64,000 nt of DNA from Gimesia fumaroli. Lineage in GTDB: Bacteria > Planctomycetota > Planctomycetia > Planctomycetales > Planctomycetaceae. Each line of letters starts with the position of its first letter. Position 1 is the stretch's first letter. A program made the translations under genes and the position numbers. The notes under the pieces were generated by a model. It did no database searches. It was not told where the DNA came from and worked only from the letters and a program-made list of their open reading frames with translations. The stretch spans positions 5,369,164 to 5,433,163 of the forward strand of contig NZ_CP037452.1 of assembly GCF_007754425.1 (NCBI RefSeq), written 5' to 3'. Positions 55,875 through 63,739 of the stretch are shown piece by piece.

Positions 55875-56588
55875 TTACCATACGCCCGGAATCAGCTTGT
55901 ACCGAACCCTCATAGCGTATTCCTTGTACCCGTTCAATTCTTCCTGCAACGTCTGGTCCTCCCACTGTGTCCGCACGATCAACACCATTGAGGCCAAACC
56001 TGCAGGAATCAATGCCCACAAAGAACCCAACGACAGTGCCATGCCAATGGCATGAAGAATTCCCCCGACATAACCGGGATGTCGGGCGATGGCATAGGGG
56101 CCGGTGTCGATCACCGAATGCCCCCGATCCGTTTGAATCCGCACGGTGACTTCAAAAAACTTGTTCACGCTTTCGGCCCAAGTGACGATTCCAATCCCGG
56201 CAAGCAGCAAAGCGTAGCCGACACCGCAAACCCACCACGGGACCGGGAACCAGTGGAATCGGCTATCATCCAGAGCCGCCACGAGTAAGACGGCCGCCAT
56301 TGCTGGAAAGTAAAAGCTGAGCAGAATCTTGTCCCAGCCTTTTGTGCCTTCGTGGAAGCGACTTCTGGCAACGATGACTTCCGGATTCACACGTTGCAGA
56401 ACAAGAAATACGGCTGAAATGACGCCCAGCAGAATGAGGACGAACAGCCAGCCTTTCGGCCACGCCCATGTGCCAGCAGGCAGGAACAGAAACAGGGCAA
56501 TGAATACAGGCAGGCCCAATAGTCCCAGAATCACTCGGCGGCGATTGATTCCATGTGGTGGTTTGTCCGAGCCGCTGGCAGCAGTCAT
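55875..56588 (-). CDS. Isoprenylcysteine/phospholipid methyltransferase-family membrane protein
   Basis: 237 residues with four to five membrane segments (VILGLLGLPVFIALFLFLP, GWLFVLILLGVISAVFLVL, WWVCGVGYALLLAGIGIV and others). The C-terminal catalytic stretch of the ICMT/PEMT family is intact: GPYAIARHPGYVGGIL, then RTQWEDQTLQEEL and YKEYAMRVRYKLIPGVW. These enzymes use S-adenosylmethionine to methylate lipids or small lipophilic molecules at the membrane. Upstream of the APH-like gene on the same strand, and overlapped at its start by a small open frame; together they form a possible modification unit bracketed by the 48-bp repeats. Confidence 0.88.
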   Translation of the reverse strand: MTAASGSDKPPHGINRRRVILGLLGLPVFIALFLFLPAGTWAWPKGWLFVLILLGVISAVFLVLQRVNPEVIVARSRFHEGTKGWDKILLSFYFPAMAAVLLVAALDDSRFHWFPVPWWVCGVGYALLLAGIGIVTWAESVNKFFEVTVRIQTDRGHSVIDTGPYAIARHPGYVGGILHAIGMALSLGSLWALIPAGLASMVLIVRTQWEDQTLQEELNGYKEYAMRVRYKLIPGVW

Positions 56589-56890
56589 GAATCGTTTCTC
56601 ATTTCTCGCAGATGTCGAGCAATCGCTTGTTTCAGGATGAACGAAATCAGCCAGAGAACCGGCTTTGCCATCATCGATTTAGCATAGATCGCATTGAGTC
56701 CTACGTCAATGTCGTGTTGCCGGTTGTCGGACATATTCCCGGCGACCATTGGCCCAGCAATAAACTGATCCAACTCTGTGATTTTCAGGTACGGCCTGGC
56801 TGTGAACGCAAGCCGATAAAGCTTCAATTGATCATAGGCAGAAACCCTTTTATACTTAGAGAGAATCAAATTCTGTCTATCGATCGTCAA
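56585..56890 (-). CDS. Small open frame overlapping the ICMT-like gene (doubtful)
   Basis: 101 residues with a TTG start at 56890 and a stop that overlaps the next ATG (ATGA arrangement at 56585-56588). An internal ATG gives ~49 residues ending MAKPVLWLISFILKQAIARH. No family recognised; the hydrophobic-then-basic end could be the last helix of a truncated larger protein. The overlap with the methyltransferase gene is the main reason to list it. Confidence 0.3.
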   Translation of the reverse strand: MTIDRQNLILSKYKRVSAYDQLKLYRLAFTARPYLKITELDQFIAGPMVAGNMSDNRQHDIDVGLNAIYAKSMMAKPVLWLISFILKQAIARHLREMRNDS

Positions 56891-56930
56891 GCGTCAAGAC
56901 AGTGCTTACCTCTTCACTTGGAATCACCGA

Positions 56931-57491
56931 ATGAATCGCATCGCCTCTGTTTGTGTAACTGCATTACTCATCTGCCTGCATTCTTCCGCATCACTTAAAG
57001 CCGATGGCTTTGTGGCGCCAATTTTGGGTGAATCCTGGTTCATCGTTGCAGACACTCCGACGCTCGCCGTCTTTCAAGGCCAACTGCGCAAGAGCGGATA
57101 CCAATACCAGGCTGCATCCGCAAATGGATTCAATATCTCTGCCTTCGTAGAGCAACCTGCAAATAAATCTATAACGCACACGGGTTGTTTTGAGCATTAC
57201 TGGCCCAAGATGAAACGCAATCCTTTGATCGACGTCGATTCCGTTGAAATAATGAAGGGCGATCATTTCGTTAAAGTGTCATACGACTTCAAGAACATTC
57301 CGGCTAAGGCGCCAAAGCACCACGTTAACTACTATATGGCTTACAGTCAGCGTTGGATCGACATTCATATCTCTATGGTTTCTGATTTGCCCCGTGAGCA
57401 GATACTTGAAGATTTCGAAAAATCGCTTCAATTTCGTTCGTTCATTCCGCCACGAAAAGAAGATACAGCTAAATCATCACGACCAGAGTAG
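56931..57491 (+). CDS. Secreted protein of unknown function (186 aa)
   Basis: Signal peptide RIASVCVTALLICLHSSASL, then a ~160-residue domain I do not recognise (WFIVADTPTLAVFQGQLRKS, HVNYYMAYSQRWIDIHISM). Two cysteines (C14 in the signal, one in THTGCFEHYW). It is divergent from the small frame and ICMT-like gene and is the only plus-strand gene inside the segment bracketed by the 48-bp repeats. Confidence 0.65.
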   Translation: MNRIASVCVTALLICLHSSASLKADGFVAPILGESWFIVADTPTLAVFQGQLRKSGYQYQAASANGFNISAFVEQPANKSITHTGCFEHYWPKMKRNPLIDVDSVEIMKGDHFVKVSYDFKNIPAKAPKHHVNYYMAYSQRWIDIHISMVSDLPREQILEDFEKSLQFRSFIPPRKEDTAKSSRPE

Positions 57492-57636
57492 ACGCATATC
57501 AGAGCCGGGAACCGGAGCACTCATTTACGTGGCAACTGAATTTCAAGTCTTCCGTTCGTACCCAGTTACTACGGCAGGCATTACTCTTGCCCTCGTTCGA
57601 TATAATCAATTGTTTTCTCAAAGATGCTATTAAACA

Positions 57637-57684
57637 ACCGTTTTAAGACACTCACAATACGCATGACGAATCTGATTCAAAAAC
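57637..57684 (+). repeat. 48-bp direct repeat, copy 2
   Basis: 43 of 48 positions equal 54526-54573; ends GAATCTGATTCAAAAAC. It lies 17 bp before the start codon of the next gene, so it could also carry that gene's leader. Confidence 0.7.
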
Positions 57685-57700
57685 AGCTTGAAAACAGCAA

Positions 57701-58090
57701 ATGGAAAACCGAAAGTTCAATATTGCGTGTTTGATCTCGACGATCTTAATGGTCTGCACGGTTATGCTTTGCCTGGCTAAACCTGTACTGAATCCATGGA
57801 AGCATCGCGTGTCGTTCGGACACGATTTTCATGTTAGTGTCTGGGATTGTCGGATTGCCTTTTTCAACGATGCAGAGTACGGCCCTTACCGTGGAAGCCT
57901 GATTAAAATAGACAACGAACCAAAGTTTGACCGTGAAATCTATTGGGGTGATTCCTGGGGCATTTACTACCGATACTTTCGCTGGCAGGATGGAACGACC
58001 CTTTGGACGTTGATGGTGAGTCTGTTATATCCATTTTTGCTGTTCATAATACTGCCAGCCGTTTGGTTCAGACGTCGAATACACTCATAA
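57701..58090 (+). CDS. Small membrane protein of unknown function (129 aa)
   Basis: Two hydrophobic segments, FNIACLISTILMVCTVMLCLA near the N-terminus (in two parts) and MVSLLYPFLLFIILPAVWF near the C-terminus, with a ~70-residue Trp/Tyr-rich loop between them. No family recognised. The ribosome binding site is weak. The direct repeat copy 2 ends 16 bp before the ATG. Confidence 0.6.
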   Translation: MENRKFNIACLISTILMVCTVMLCLAKPVLNPWKHRVSFGHDFHVSVWDCRIAFFNDAEYGPYRGSLIKIDNEPKFDREIYWGDSWGIYYRYFRWQDGTTLWTLMVSLLYPFLLFIILPAVWFRRRIHS

Positions 58091-58236
58091 GATCAGCAGG
58101 TCAGAATATTACATGCTGAAATAAACAAACTAACGTTCCAGAAATAAACCGGGTTGTCTGATTTGTGTAGTGACTCTCAGATCAATCGGTTATGGTATAG
58201 GTAATGAACTACCTTCTCTTCTCTCTGAGGTCGTTG

Positions 58237-58809
58237 ATGAGCATCGAAAAGAGCCAACCAGAAACCACAACCAAAGCACGGCCTCGCAAAAGGCGGGTGC
58301 TCCGCTGGCTTATCGTATTCGCAATCGCTGGCTGTTTTCTGTATCTGTTTCCTGTGATCAGCGAAACCTATTTCAAATGTGCCATCTGTGGTATGAGACA
58401 TACGGAGCAACGAGTCATTGGTGCCGGTTTTCTGATTTCTGCCTGGGAACGCCCTACCCCCAGCAGTGACTGGTATCAGGCTAACATCGAACCAGAGCAT
58501 GAACATGTCTGGGTGCGTGGTGGTTATGCGGAAGGGAAAAACTGTCTTGGAGTGCCAATCGCAATGTGGCAATTGAGCTCGCTGGTCACTGGTCCTTATA
58601 GCTGGCTACCTCTGTCTCGCGACAAGCAAATGATAATCTATCAGAAGAGTCCTGATCCACAACAGGCGCGTGCGATGTTTTTGCAGCTTGCGCACAACGA
58701 GCCCTATGGCTCAAAGGCTTATGAAAAACAACAGGAAACCATTAGAAAACTGGACGAGTGGATGAAAACCGGTATGAAAGCCCCGTGGCCGTTTGAGAAA
58801 TTTCCATAA
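58237..58809 (+). CDS. Membrane-anchored protein with CxxC motif, unknown function
   Basis: 190 residues from the ATG at 58237, which has GAGGTCGTTG upstream; an ATG at 58204 would add 11 residues. One N-terminal membrane segment (WLIVFAIAGCFLYLFPVI) is followed by FKCAICGMRH, a CxxC that may bind metal or be redox-active, and a Trp/Pro-rich domain. The last ~40 residues are charged and helical. No family recognised. Confidence 0.65.
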   Translation: MSIEKSQPETTTKARPRKRRVLRWLIVFAIAGCFLYLFPVISETYFKCAICGMRHTEQRVIGAGFLISAWERPTPSSDWYQANIEPEHEHVWVRGGYAEGKNCLGVPIAMWQLSSLVTGPYSWLPLSRDKQMIIYQKSPDPQQARAMFLQLAHNEPYGSKAYEKQQETIRKLDEWMKTGMKAPWPFEKFP

Positions 58810-58905
58810 TTAGAGCGAACCTGTTCGCCCTCTGCGTGTCGTCAGCGTATCATCATCCGTCTCGAGTCACGGCTCTCTCTTCTCAATCACTCATCAGGAA
58901 CTCAC

Positions 58906-59340
58906 ATGAATCGAATTGTTCGCGAATACCGGGCTGAAGATCTGGACGCTGTCTTAGCGGCCTGGGAAAATGCGACCCGGCTGGCCCATCCGTTTATGAC
59001 AGAGGAATTTCTCGATCAGGAACGCGATAATATCCCCAATCTGTATCTGCCCAATGCAGAAACCTGGGTGATCGAGCAGGAGGGACAGGTCATCGGCTTC
59101 ATTGCCTTACTGGGGAATGAAGTCGGTGCGATTTTTGTTGAACCGGAATTTCATGACACGGGTGCCGGGAAAGCATTGATGGACAAGGCACAGGAATTAC
59201 GCGGCGATCTGGAAGTCGAAGTCTTTGAAGCCAACAGTATTGGACGCAATTTTTATCAGCGTTACGGTTTTACGCCGTTATCGGAGTCCATTCATGAACC
59301 TACGGGGAACCCGTTAATCAGAATGCAGTTTACGGCTTAA
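58906..59340 (+). CDS. GNAT-family N-acetyltransferase
   Basis: 144 residues, complete. The GNAT fold is visible: IVREYRAEDLDAVLAAWENA at the start, ETWVIEQEGQVIGFIALLGN, then GAIFVEPEFHDTGAGKALMD, which contains the acetyl-CoA pyrophosphate loop (x-x-x-G-x-G-x-A), and NFYQRYGFTPLSES. It transfers an acetyl group to an amine; resembles the small YjaB-like type. CAGGAACT precedes the ATG. Confidence 0.9.
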   Translation: MNRIVREYRAEDLDAVLAAWENATRLAHPFMTEEFLDQERDNIPNLYLPNAETWVIEQEGQVIGFIALLGNEVGAIFVEPEFHDTGAGKALMDKAQELRGDLEVEVFEANSIGRNFYQRYGFTPLSESIHEPTGNPLIRMQFTA

Positions 59341-59542
59341 TTTCCTTCCGGTCGTGTTTCTTTTTTCAATTCGTCTTTGTAAAAGAAATACTGTACGATG
59401 TGTGTTTTAATACGGACTGAGTAAGAACCGGGGCTAACGCCCTTCGGCTAATAGGTCATTCCGTTTGGGAAATCGTCAACAAAGTGATTGAATCAACACA
59501 ACCTGGCACTCAGTCACATTTAATCAATCAGGAACACCATCC

Positions 59543-59899
59543 ATGCCCGCACATGAAAAAATGAACTACGTCGAATTCCCGTCCAACGATCTGGCGGCCA
59601 CGAAAGCCTTCTTTGAAGCCGCCTTCGGCTGGTCGTTCACTGACTATGGTCCCGAGTATACCGCGTTCTCGGACGAAGGACTGGACGGCGGCTTTTTCAA
59701 AGCGAACCTGTGCTCTACCACCGCAAGCGGCGGGGCACTCATCGTGTTCTATAGTGAGCGACTGGAAGAGACTCTGGCGAAAGTGGAAGCAGCCGGCGGA
59801 ACCATTATCAGACCGATCTTCTCCTTTCCCGGCGGCAGACGCTTTCAGTTCACCGAACCAGCGGGGAATGAATTTGGCGTCTGGTCTGACCCCGAGTAA
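59543..59899 (+). CDS. VOC-family (glyoxalase/bleomycin-resistance-like) protein
   Basis: 118 residues, one full VOC domain: MNYVEFPSNDLAATKAFFEA, FGWSFTDYGPEYTAF, a central ETLAKVEAAGGTIIRPIFSF and RRFQFTEPAGNEFGVWSD. Members bind metals or small molecules and include glyoxalases and dioxygenases; the short form here resembles uncharacterised enzyme-like members. CAGGAACACC precedes the ATG. Confidence 0.9.
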   Translation: MPAHEKMNYVEFPSNDLAATKAFFEAAFGWSFTDYGPEYTAFSDEGLDGGFFKANLCSTTASGGALIVFYSERLEETLAKVEAAGGTIIRPIFSFPGGRRFQFTEPAGNEFGVWSDPE

Positions 59900-60156
59900 G
59901 AACATTCCAGCGTGAGTGAAATCCCTCAACCCTTTGCGAACAGTGCAGTCAGCATAACCAGTATATTTCCACTCTCACCCTTTCGATTTCCTTTGAAAAT
60001 CTGAACAGATTCCTGCGCGTACACTTTCGTAAGCTACTTTTCACGCAGATCGTCGGGCTGTTTGGTTACAGCTTCGAAGTTGTCGCGAAAAGGCGTTCGC
60101 TCATTAAACTAGTCTTTTTCAAGCATCAAATCACGAGTGAAACGAAAGGTTACGAC

Positions 60157-60567
60157 ATGAACTGGTACCTGGCAGTCATCAACAAATATGCAGATTTCAG
60201 TGGACGGGCACGCAGAAAAGAATACTGGATGTTCTTTCTGTTTAATATCATTGTTTCCTTTGTAGTCGGTCTGGTCGGCGGACTCATCGGTGGCAAGAAC
60301 GGCCTGTTTGCCCTGAGCCTGCCTGCTCTTTATACGCTGTTTATCTTTTTACCCAGTCTGGCGGTTACCGTTCGACGTCTGCATGATACCAACCGTAGTG
60401 GCTGGTGGGTGCTGATCTCTCTGGTCCCGTTTGTCGGTGCTCTGATCCTGTTTGTCTTTACCATTCTGGACAGTGATCCAGAATCGAACAATTACGGACC
60501 GAATCCGAAACTGGCTGCTGAACCTGAACTCAGCTTTTCTCAGTCAGCTCAGCCCCATAATTCGTAA
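60157..60567 (+). CDS. DUF805 membrane protein 1
   Basis: 136 residues with about four membrane segments. The DUF805 hallmarks are clear: YLAVINKYADFSGRARRKEYW at the start (in parts), VRRLHDTNRSGWWVL in the middle, and DSDPESNNYGPNPK at the end. The family is widespread in bacterial inner membranes and has no assigned function. Followed after 81 bp by a second DUF805 gene. Confidence 0.92.
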   Translation: MNWYLAVINKYADFSGRARRKEYWMFFLFNIIVSFVVGLVGGLIGGKNGLFALSLPALYTLFIFLPSLAVTVRRLHDTNRSGWWVLISLVPFVGALILFVFTILDSDPESNNYGPNPKLAAEPELSFSQSAQPHNS

Positions 60568-60648
60568 TCATGAATCCATGAGGCGCAGAGCATTCATTTA
60601 CGGGATGAGTCTGCGCCTCTTCTGATTCGATTTTCGAAAGCGATCATC

Positions 60649-61038
60649 ATGCACTGGTATCTGACAGTCTTGAAAAAGTATGCCGTCCTGGATGGCCGTG
60701 CCCGTCGGATGGAGTATTGGATGTTTACTCTGCTCGACACGCTCTTTGCGATCCTGGTTTGCATACTCGGAACCGCGGTCGGCTCGATGATGAGTGGTCC
60801 GGGCGAGATTTCCTTTCTGGGATTCTGGCTGTTACTGATTTACATGTTTCTCGTTTTGATGCCCAAACTGTCTGTGACGGTCCGTCGTCTGCATGATACC
60901 GGCCGAAGTGCCCTCTGGCTGTTTGCCGGACTGATTCCAGCAATCGGTGCCTTGATCACGATTATCCTGATGGTTCTGGACGGCGATGCGGGCGAAAACG
61001 AATATGGCCCTGATCCGAAAACGGTCCCGCTGACCTAA
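60649..61038 (+). CDS. DUF805 membrane protein 2
   Basis: 129 residues, same plan as the preceding gene: YLTVLKKYAVLDGRARRMEY, membrane segments, VRRLHDTGRSALWLF and GDAGENEYGPDPK. Clear tandem duplicate of the gene at 60157, probably co-transcribed. Function unknown. Confidence 0.92.
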   Translation: MHWYLTVLKKYAVLDGRARRMEYWMFTLLDTLFAILVCILGTAVGSMMSGPGEISFLGFWLLLIYMFLVLMPKLSVTVRRLHDTGRSALWLFAGLIPAIGALITIILMVLDGDAGENEYGPDPKTVPLT

Positions 61039-61350
61039 CCCGTTGACCTGTAGCGACAAAGCCCTACCCGCTTTCCAGCAGCAACATTTGCGCGCTGCGG
61101 TCCCACCACCTCAGGCTGGAACCAGTTGCTTCCGCCTGGCAGAAATTCTGCTCCGAATTCATGTAAAATTATTCATGTCGGCGCTGTGCAAACCCCTGTC
61201 TCCACGGTATATATCCTCCTGAAATGATTCTTGTAACAAACGAGGTGCTCTGTGAACTAAACACTGTCTGGAGGTCAGCCCTGTCGTCATGGGTTGTCGC
61301 TTCAACATTCCTTTCGTGTATTCGCCCGTTTTCGGGTTAGGAAACAAACT

Positions 61351-61980
61351 ATGATACACCCCAAAACCGAGCTCAAATTCATCAGCAACGAAATCGGCTA
61401 CGGCGTCGTCGCCACCGAATTCATCCCCGCCGGCTCCATTACCTGGGTCCTCGATAAACTGGACCGCGAGTTCAGCGCCCTCGAATTTCAGTCGATGGAA
61501 GAGATCTATCAGCAGATCCTCGACACTTATTCCTTCCGAAACAACCAGGGAAATCTGGTCCTCTGCTGGGACAACGGCCGCTACGTCAACCACAGCTTTC
61601 ATTCGAACTGCCTGACCACTGCGTACGACTTTGAAATTGCCATCCGGGACATTCACCCCGGCGAACAGCTGACCGACGATTACGGCTATCTGAATATCCC
61701 CACCCCCTTCCGCGGCATTGACGAAGGGACCCGCCGCAAAATCGTCTATCCCGACGACCTGGCGAAATACTACAAGGTGTGGGACAAGAAACTGCTGAAG
61801 GTATTTCATCGCATCCCCCATCTGGAGCAGCCGCTCCAGGAATTGCTCAGCGAAGAGATGTGGAACGAAATTCTGGAAATCTCGAAAGGCAACCGGGAAA
61901 TGCAATCGATTCTGACGAACTATTATCAAGAAGCAGAACCGACGCCTCCCCGCAGAAACGGGAACGGCGTCTTGACTTAA
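61351..61980 (+). CDS. SET-domain protein
   Basis: 209 residues from the ATG at 61351 (TTAGGAAAC upstream); a longer TTG reading from 61294 is unlikely. The SET fold motifs are present in order: GYGVVATEFIPAGSITWV, then YVNHSFHSNC (N-H-S/C for S-adenosylmethionine binding) and IHPGEQLTDDYGY (the E-x-x-x-D-Y-G/N-Y end). Residues after ~125 (charged, helical) are not part of the domain. SET proteins methylate lysines; bacterial ones are uncommon and substrates may be ribosomal or DNA-binding proteins. No partner is adjacent. Confidence 0.85.
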   Translation: MIHPKTELKFISNEIGYGVVATEFIPAGSITWVLDKLDREFSALEFQSMEEIYQQILDTYSFRNNQGNLVLCWDNGRYVNHSFHSNCLTTAYDFEIAIRDIHPGEQLTDDYGYLNIPTPFRGIDEGTRRKIVYPDDLAKYYKVWDKKLLKVFHRIPHLEQPLQELLSEEMWNEILEISKGNREMQSILTNYYQEAEPTPPRRNGNGVLT

Positions 61981-62179
61981 CGATATCGCACGGTCATTTC
62001 CTACTTGCAGTTCTGAATTCCAGCCTGGTATCATGGAGCCTTAGATCTGCCGATGGAATTCTTGAAGTCGAACGAATTTCCTTCGCCAGTCAGCGCGTTT
62101 GACATTTGTGTGCTGACAGCTCCAGTTGGATCCGGCTGAAGCATCCTCCTTCCTTCCGCGTTCAAGAAAGGGTACAGAG

Positions 62180-62599
62180 ATGGCTGCTCCGAAAGTGAAT
62201 TTACCGCAGAATTATTTAAAGTGGCTCGATTCGATTCTCGATGGCTCCTATGCGAATCACAACGATCGGGAATGGGGCATCACCGATCGGCAGGACCTGC
62301 TTGAACCGTTCGAACTCAACGAAGGAGACGTCGCGCCGTACATTGAACAGGCCCGACTCTATGCCGAGATGATCGAATACGTCACCGGCGAAACGACCAC
62401 CGTTGATGATGAAGACAATGAAATTCCTTATGACCGCATCAAAACCTGGTTGACCATCGCGGAAGGGGATGAAGACCTGCTCTGTGTCGACCCGAATGAC
62501 GGCTATTCCGTCTGGATCTTTGCTCCCAATGAAGGGGGATATGTCGAAAAAGTGTGTGACTCCCTCGACCAGTTTCTAGAGGAATTGGAAGTGGTTTAA
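62180..62599 (+). CDS. SMI1/KNR4 (SUKH)-like protein
   Basis: 139 residues from the ATG at 62180 (AAAGGGTACAGAG upstream). An acidic alpha/beta protein with the SUKH pattern: an N-terminal helix and LPQNYLKWLDSIL, a central EGDEDLLCVDPNDGYSVWIF (x-x-x-G-D-x-x-x...D) and a C-terminal DSLDQFLEEL helix. SUKH proteins often neutralise secreted toxins, but many act elsewhere. No toxin gene is adjacent. It is followed after four bases by a small membrane protein gene. Confidence 0.65.
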   Translation: MAAPKVNLPQNYLKWLDSILDGSYANHNDREWGITDRQDLLEPFELNEGDVAPYIEQARLYAEMIEYVTGETTTVDDEDNEIPYDRIKTWLTIAEGDEDLLCVDPNDGYSVWIFAPNEGGYVEKVCDSLDQFLEELEVV

Positions 62600-62603
62600 T
62601 CAG

Positions 62604-62939
62604 ATGAATGGAACCACTGATAAAAAACAGTGGTCGCGTAAAAAAATCGTCAAAGATATCGTTCTAACTCTACTGATTTATCTTGCGATCTATGTCGGCG
62701 TCTATCTCTATCTCACCTGGAATGGTGGCTATTATTTTAACCAGTCGGGACAAGTCCGCTATCGGAGTCATGGACTGGCGACATCAGATATTGTGATTTG
62801 GACGCCCCAAGGCTGCTGGTTTCAGTACAAGTTCAAAAACATCAAAGGAGAATATGTCAGCCGGGGCAACGAGCTGGGTTACCTGTTTGCCCCGTTGATC
62901 ATGATCGATCGAAAATGGTTTCACCCTACGAAAATCTGA
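62604..62939 (+). CDS. Small membrane protein of unknown function (111 aa)
   Basis: One membrane segment (IVLTLLIYLAIYVGVYLYL) after a Lys/Arg-rich start, then a Tyr/Trp-rich outer part (CWFQYKFKNIKGEYVSRGN). No family recognised. Starts five bases after the SUKH-like stop, so the two are probably translated from one message. Confidence 0.65.
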   Translation: MNGTTDKKQWSRKKIVKDIVLTLLIYLAIYVGVYLYLTWNGGYYFNQSGQVRYRSHGLATSDIVIWTPQGCWFQYKFKNIKGEYVSRGNELGYLFAPLIMIDRKWFHPTKI

Positions 62940-63033
62940 ATTGAGCCTGAAATACCGGGGGGGGAAACCGAGTAGTTCCCGCTCTGAATTAAATCCAGAA
63001 AAAACCGATTTCATTTTTTTTCAGAATTGCCGC

Positions 63034-63061
63034 TTGACAAAAACAGACAGGTCTGTATATT
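63034..63061 (+). promoter_or_regulatory. Promoter of the tetR gene
   Basis: TTGACA (63034-63039) and TATATT (63056-63061) with a 16-bp spacer are a near-consensus sigma-70-type promoter. The start codon at 63068 is only seven bases after the -10, so the transcript would start at or next to the A of ATG and be leaderless. Confidence 0.75.
63043..63056. promoter_or_regulatory. TetR operator candidate, site 1
   Basis: ACAGAC-AG-GTCTGT lies between the -35 and -10 of the tetR promoter, where binding would block RNA polymerase. The same arms recur at 63675-63692. Confidence 0.75.
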
Positions 63062-63067
63062 TTAAGT

Positions 63068-63649
63068 ATGAGCAAAACACAAAGACCATCCAGTGCCCGT
63101 AAACGAATCCTCGAAACAGCCGAACGGTTGTTTTATGCAGAGGGGATTCGCGCGGTGGGCATTGACCGGGTGATCGCCGAGGCGGGGGTTGCCAAGATGA
63201 CGTTGTACAACCATTTCTCCTCCAAGGACGAACTGATTCTGGAGGTGTTGAAGTATCGCGAAGAACAGTTTGATCTGTTTATGAAGCAACGGATGATGGA
63301 GCATCAGTCCCGGGGGCTGGATTCGCTCAAAGCATTTTTCGCAGGCCTGAAAGACTGGTTTGAGTGCCCGGATTACCGGGGTTGTTCCTTTATCAATGCC
63401 ACTGCAGAGCTAGCCGATCCACGGCATGCCGCGTCGGTCTTTTGCACCGAACACAAACGACGATTTCGAGACCAGTTAACGGAGATCATTATTGAAGCAG
63501 AAGGACCAAAGGCCGCCGTGGTCGCCCCCGCGATATCTGTCCTGGTCGAAGGGGCCATTGTTACCTCAGTCAGTGAAGGAAATTCCGAAGCAGCACAGAT
63601 TGCCGAAGAAGCAGCTTACATGCTGATTGCCAAAGCGAAACGGAAGTAG
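63068..63649 (+). CDS. TetR-family transcriptional regulator
   Basis: 193 residues. The N-terminal helix-turn-helix is typical: RKRILETAERLFYAEGIRAVG and VAKMTLYNHFSSKDELILEVL. The C-terminal ligand domain contains Cys residues (ECPDYRGCSFINA) of the kind found in TetR_C-type regulators that sense electrophiles or drugs; that is inference. The operator lies in its own promoter and again before the next gene, so it represses itself and the carboxymuconolactone-decarboxylase-like gene. Confidence 0.92.
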   Translation: MSKTQRPSSARKRILETAERLFYAEGIRAVGIDRVIAEAGVAKMTLYNHFSSKDELILEVLKYREEQFDLFMKQRMMEHQSRGLDSLKAFFAGLKDWFECPDYRGCSFINATAELADPRHAASVFCTEHKRRFRDQLTEIIIEAEGPKAAVVAPAISVLVEGAIVTSVSEGNSEAAQIAEEAAYMLIAKAKRK

Positions 63650-63663
63650 AGTTTCTTTTTATT

Positions 63664-63693
63664 TTGCAGCAATCATACAGACCTGTCTGTATT
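63664..63693 (+). promoter_or_regulatory. Promoter and operator site 2, before the CMD-like gene
   Basis: ATACAGAC-CT-GTCTGTAT at 63675-63692 is an 18-bp palindrome except for the central two bases and shares its arms with site 1. It overlaps a possible promoter, TTGCAG (63664-63669) and TGTATT (63688-63693). Confidence 0.65.
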
Positions 63694-63739
63694 TTTTGAG
63701 TTTCACTTTTTTACTACCCATTTTTGAAGGAGAACTACG

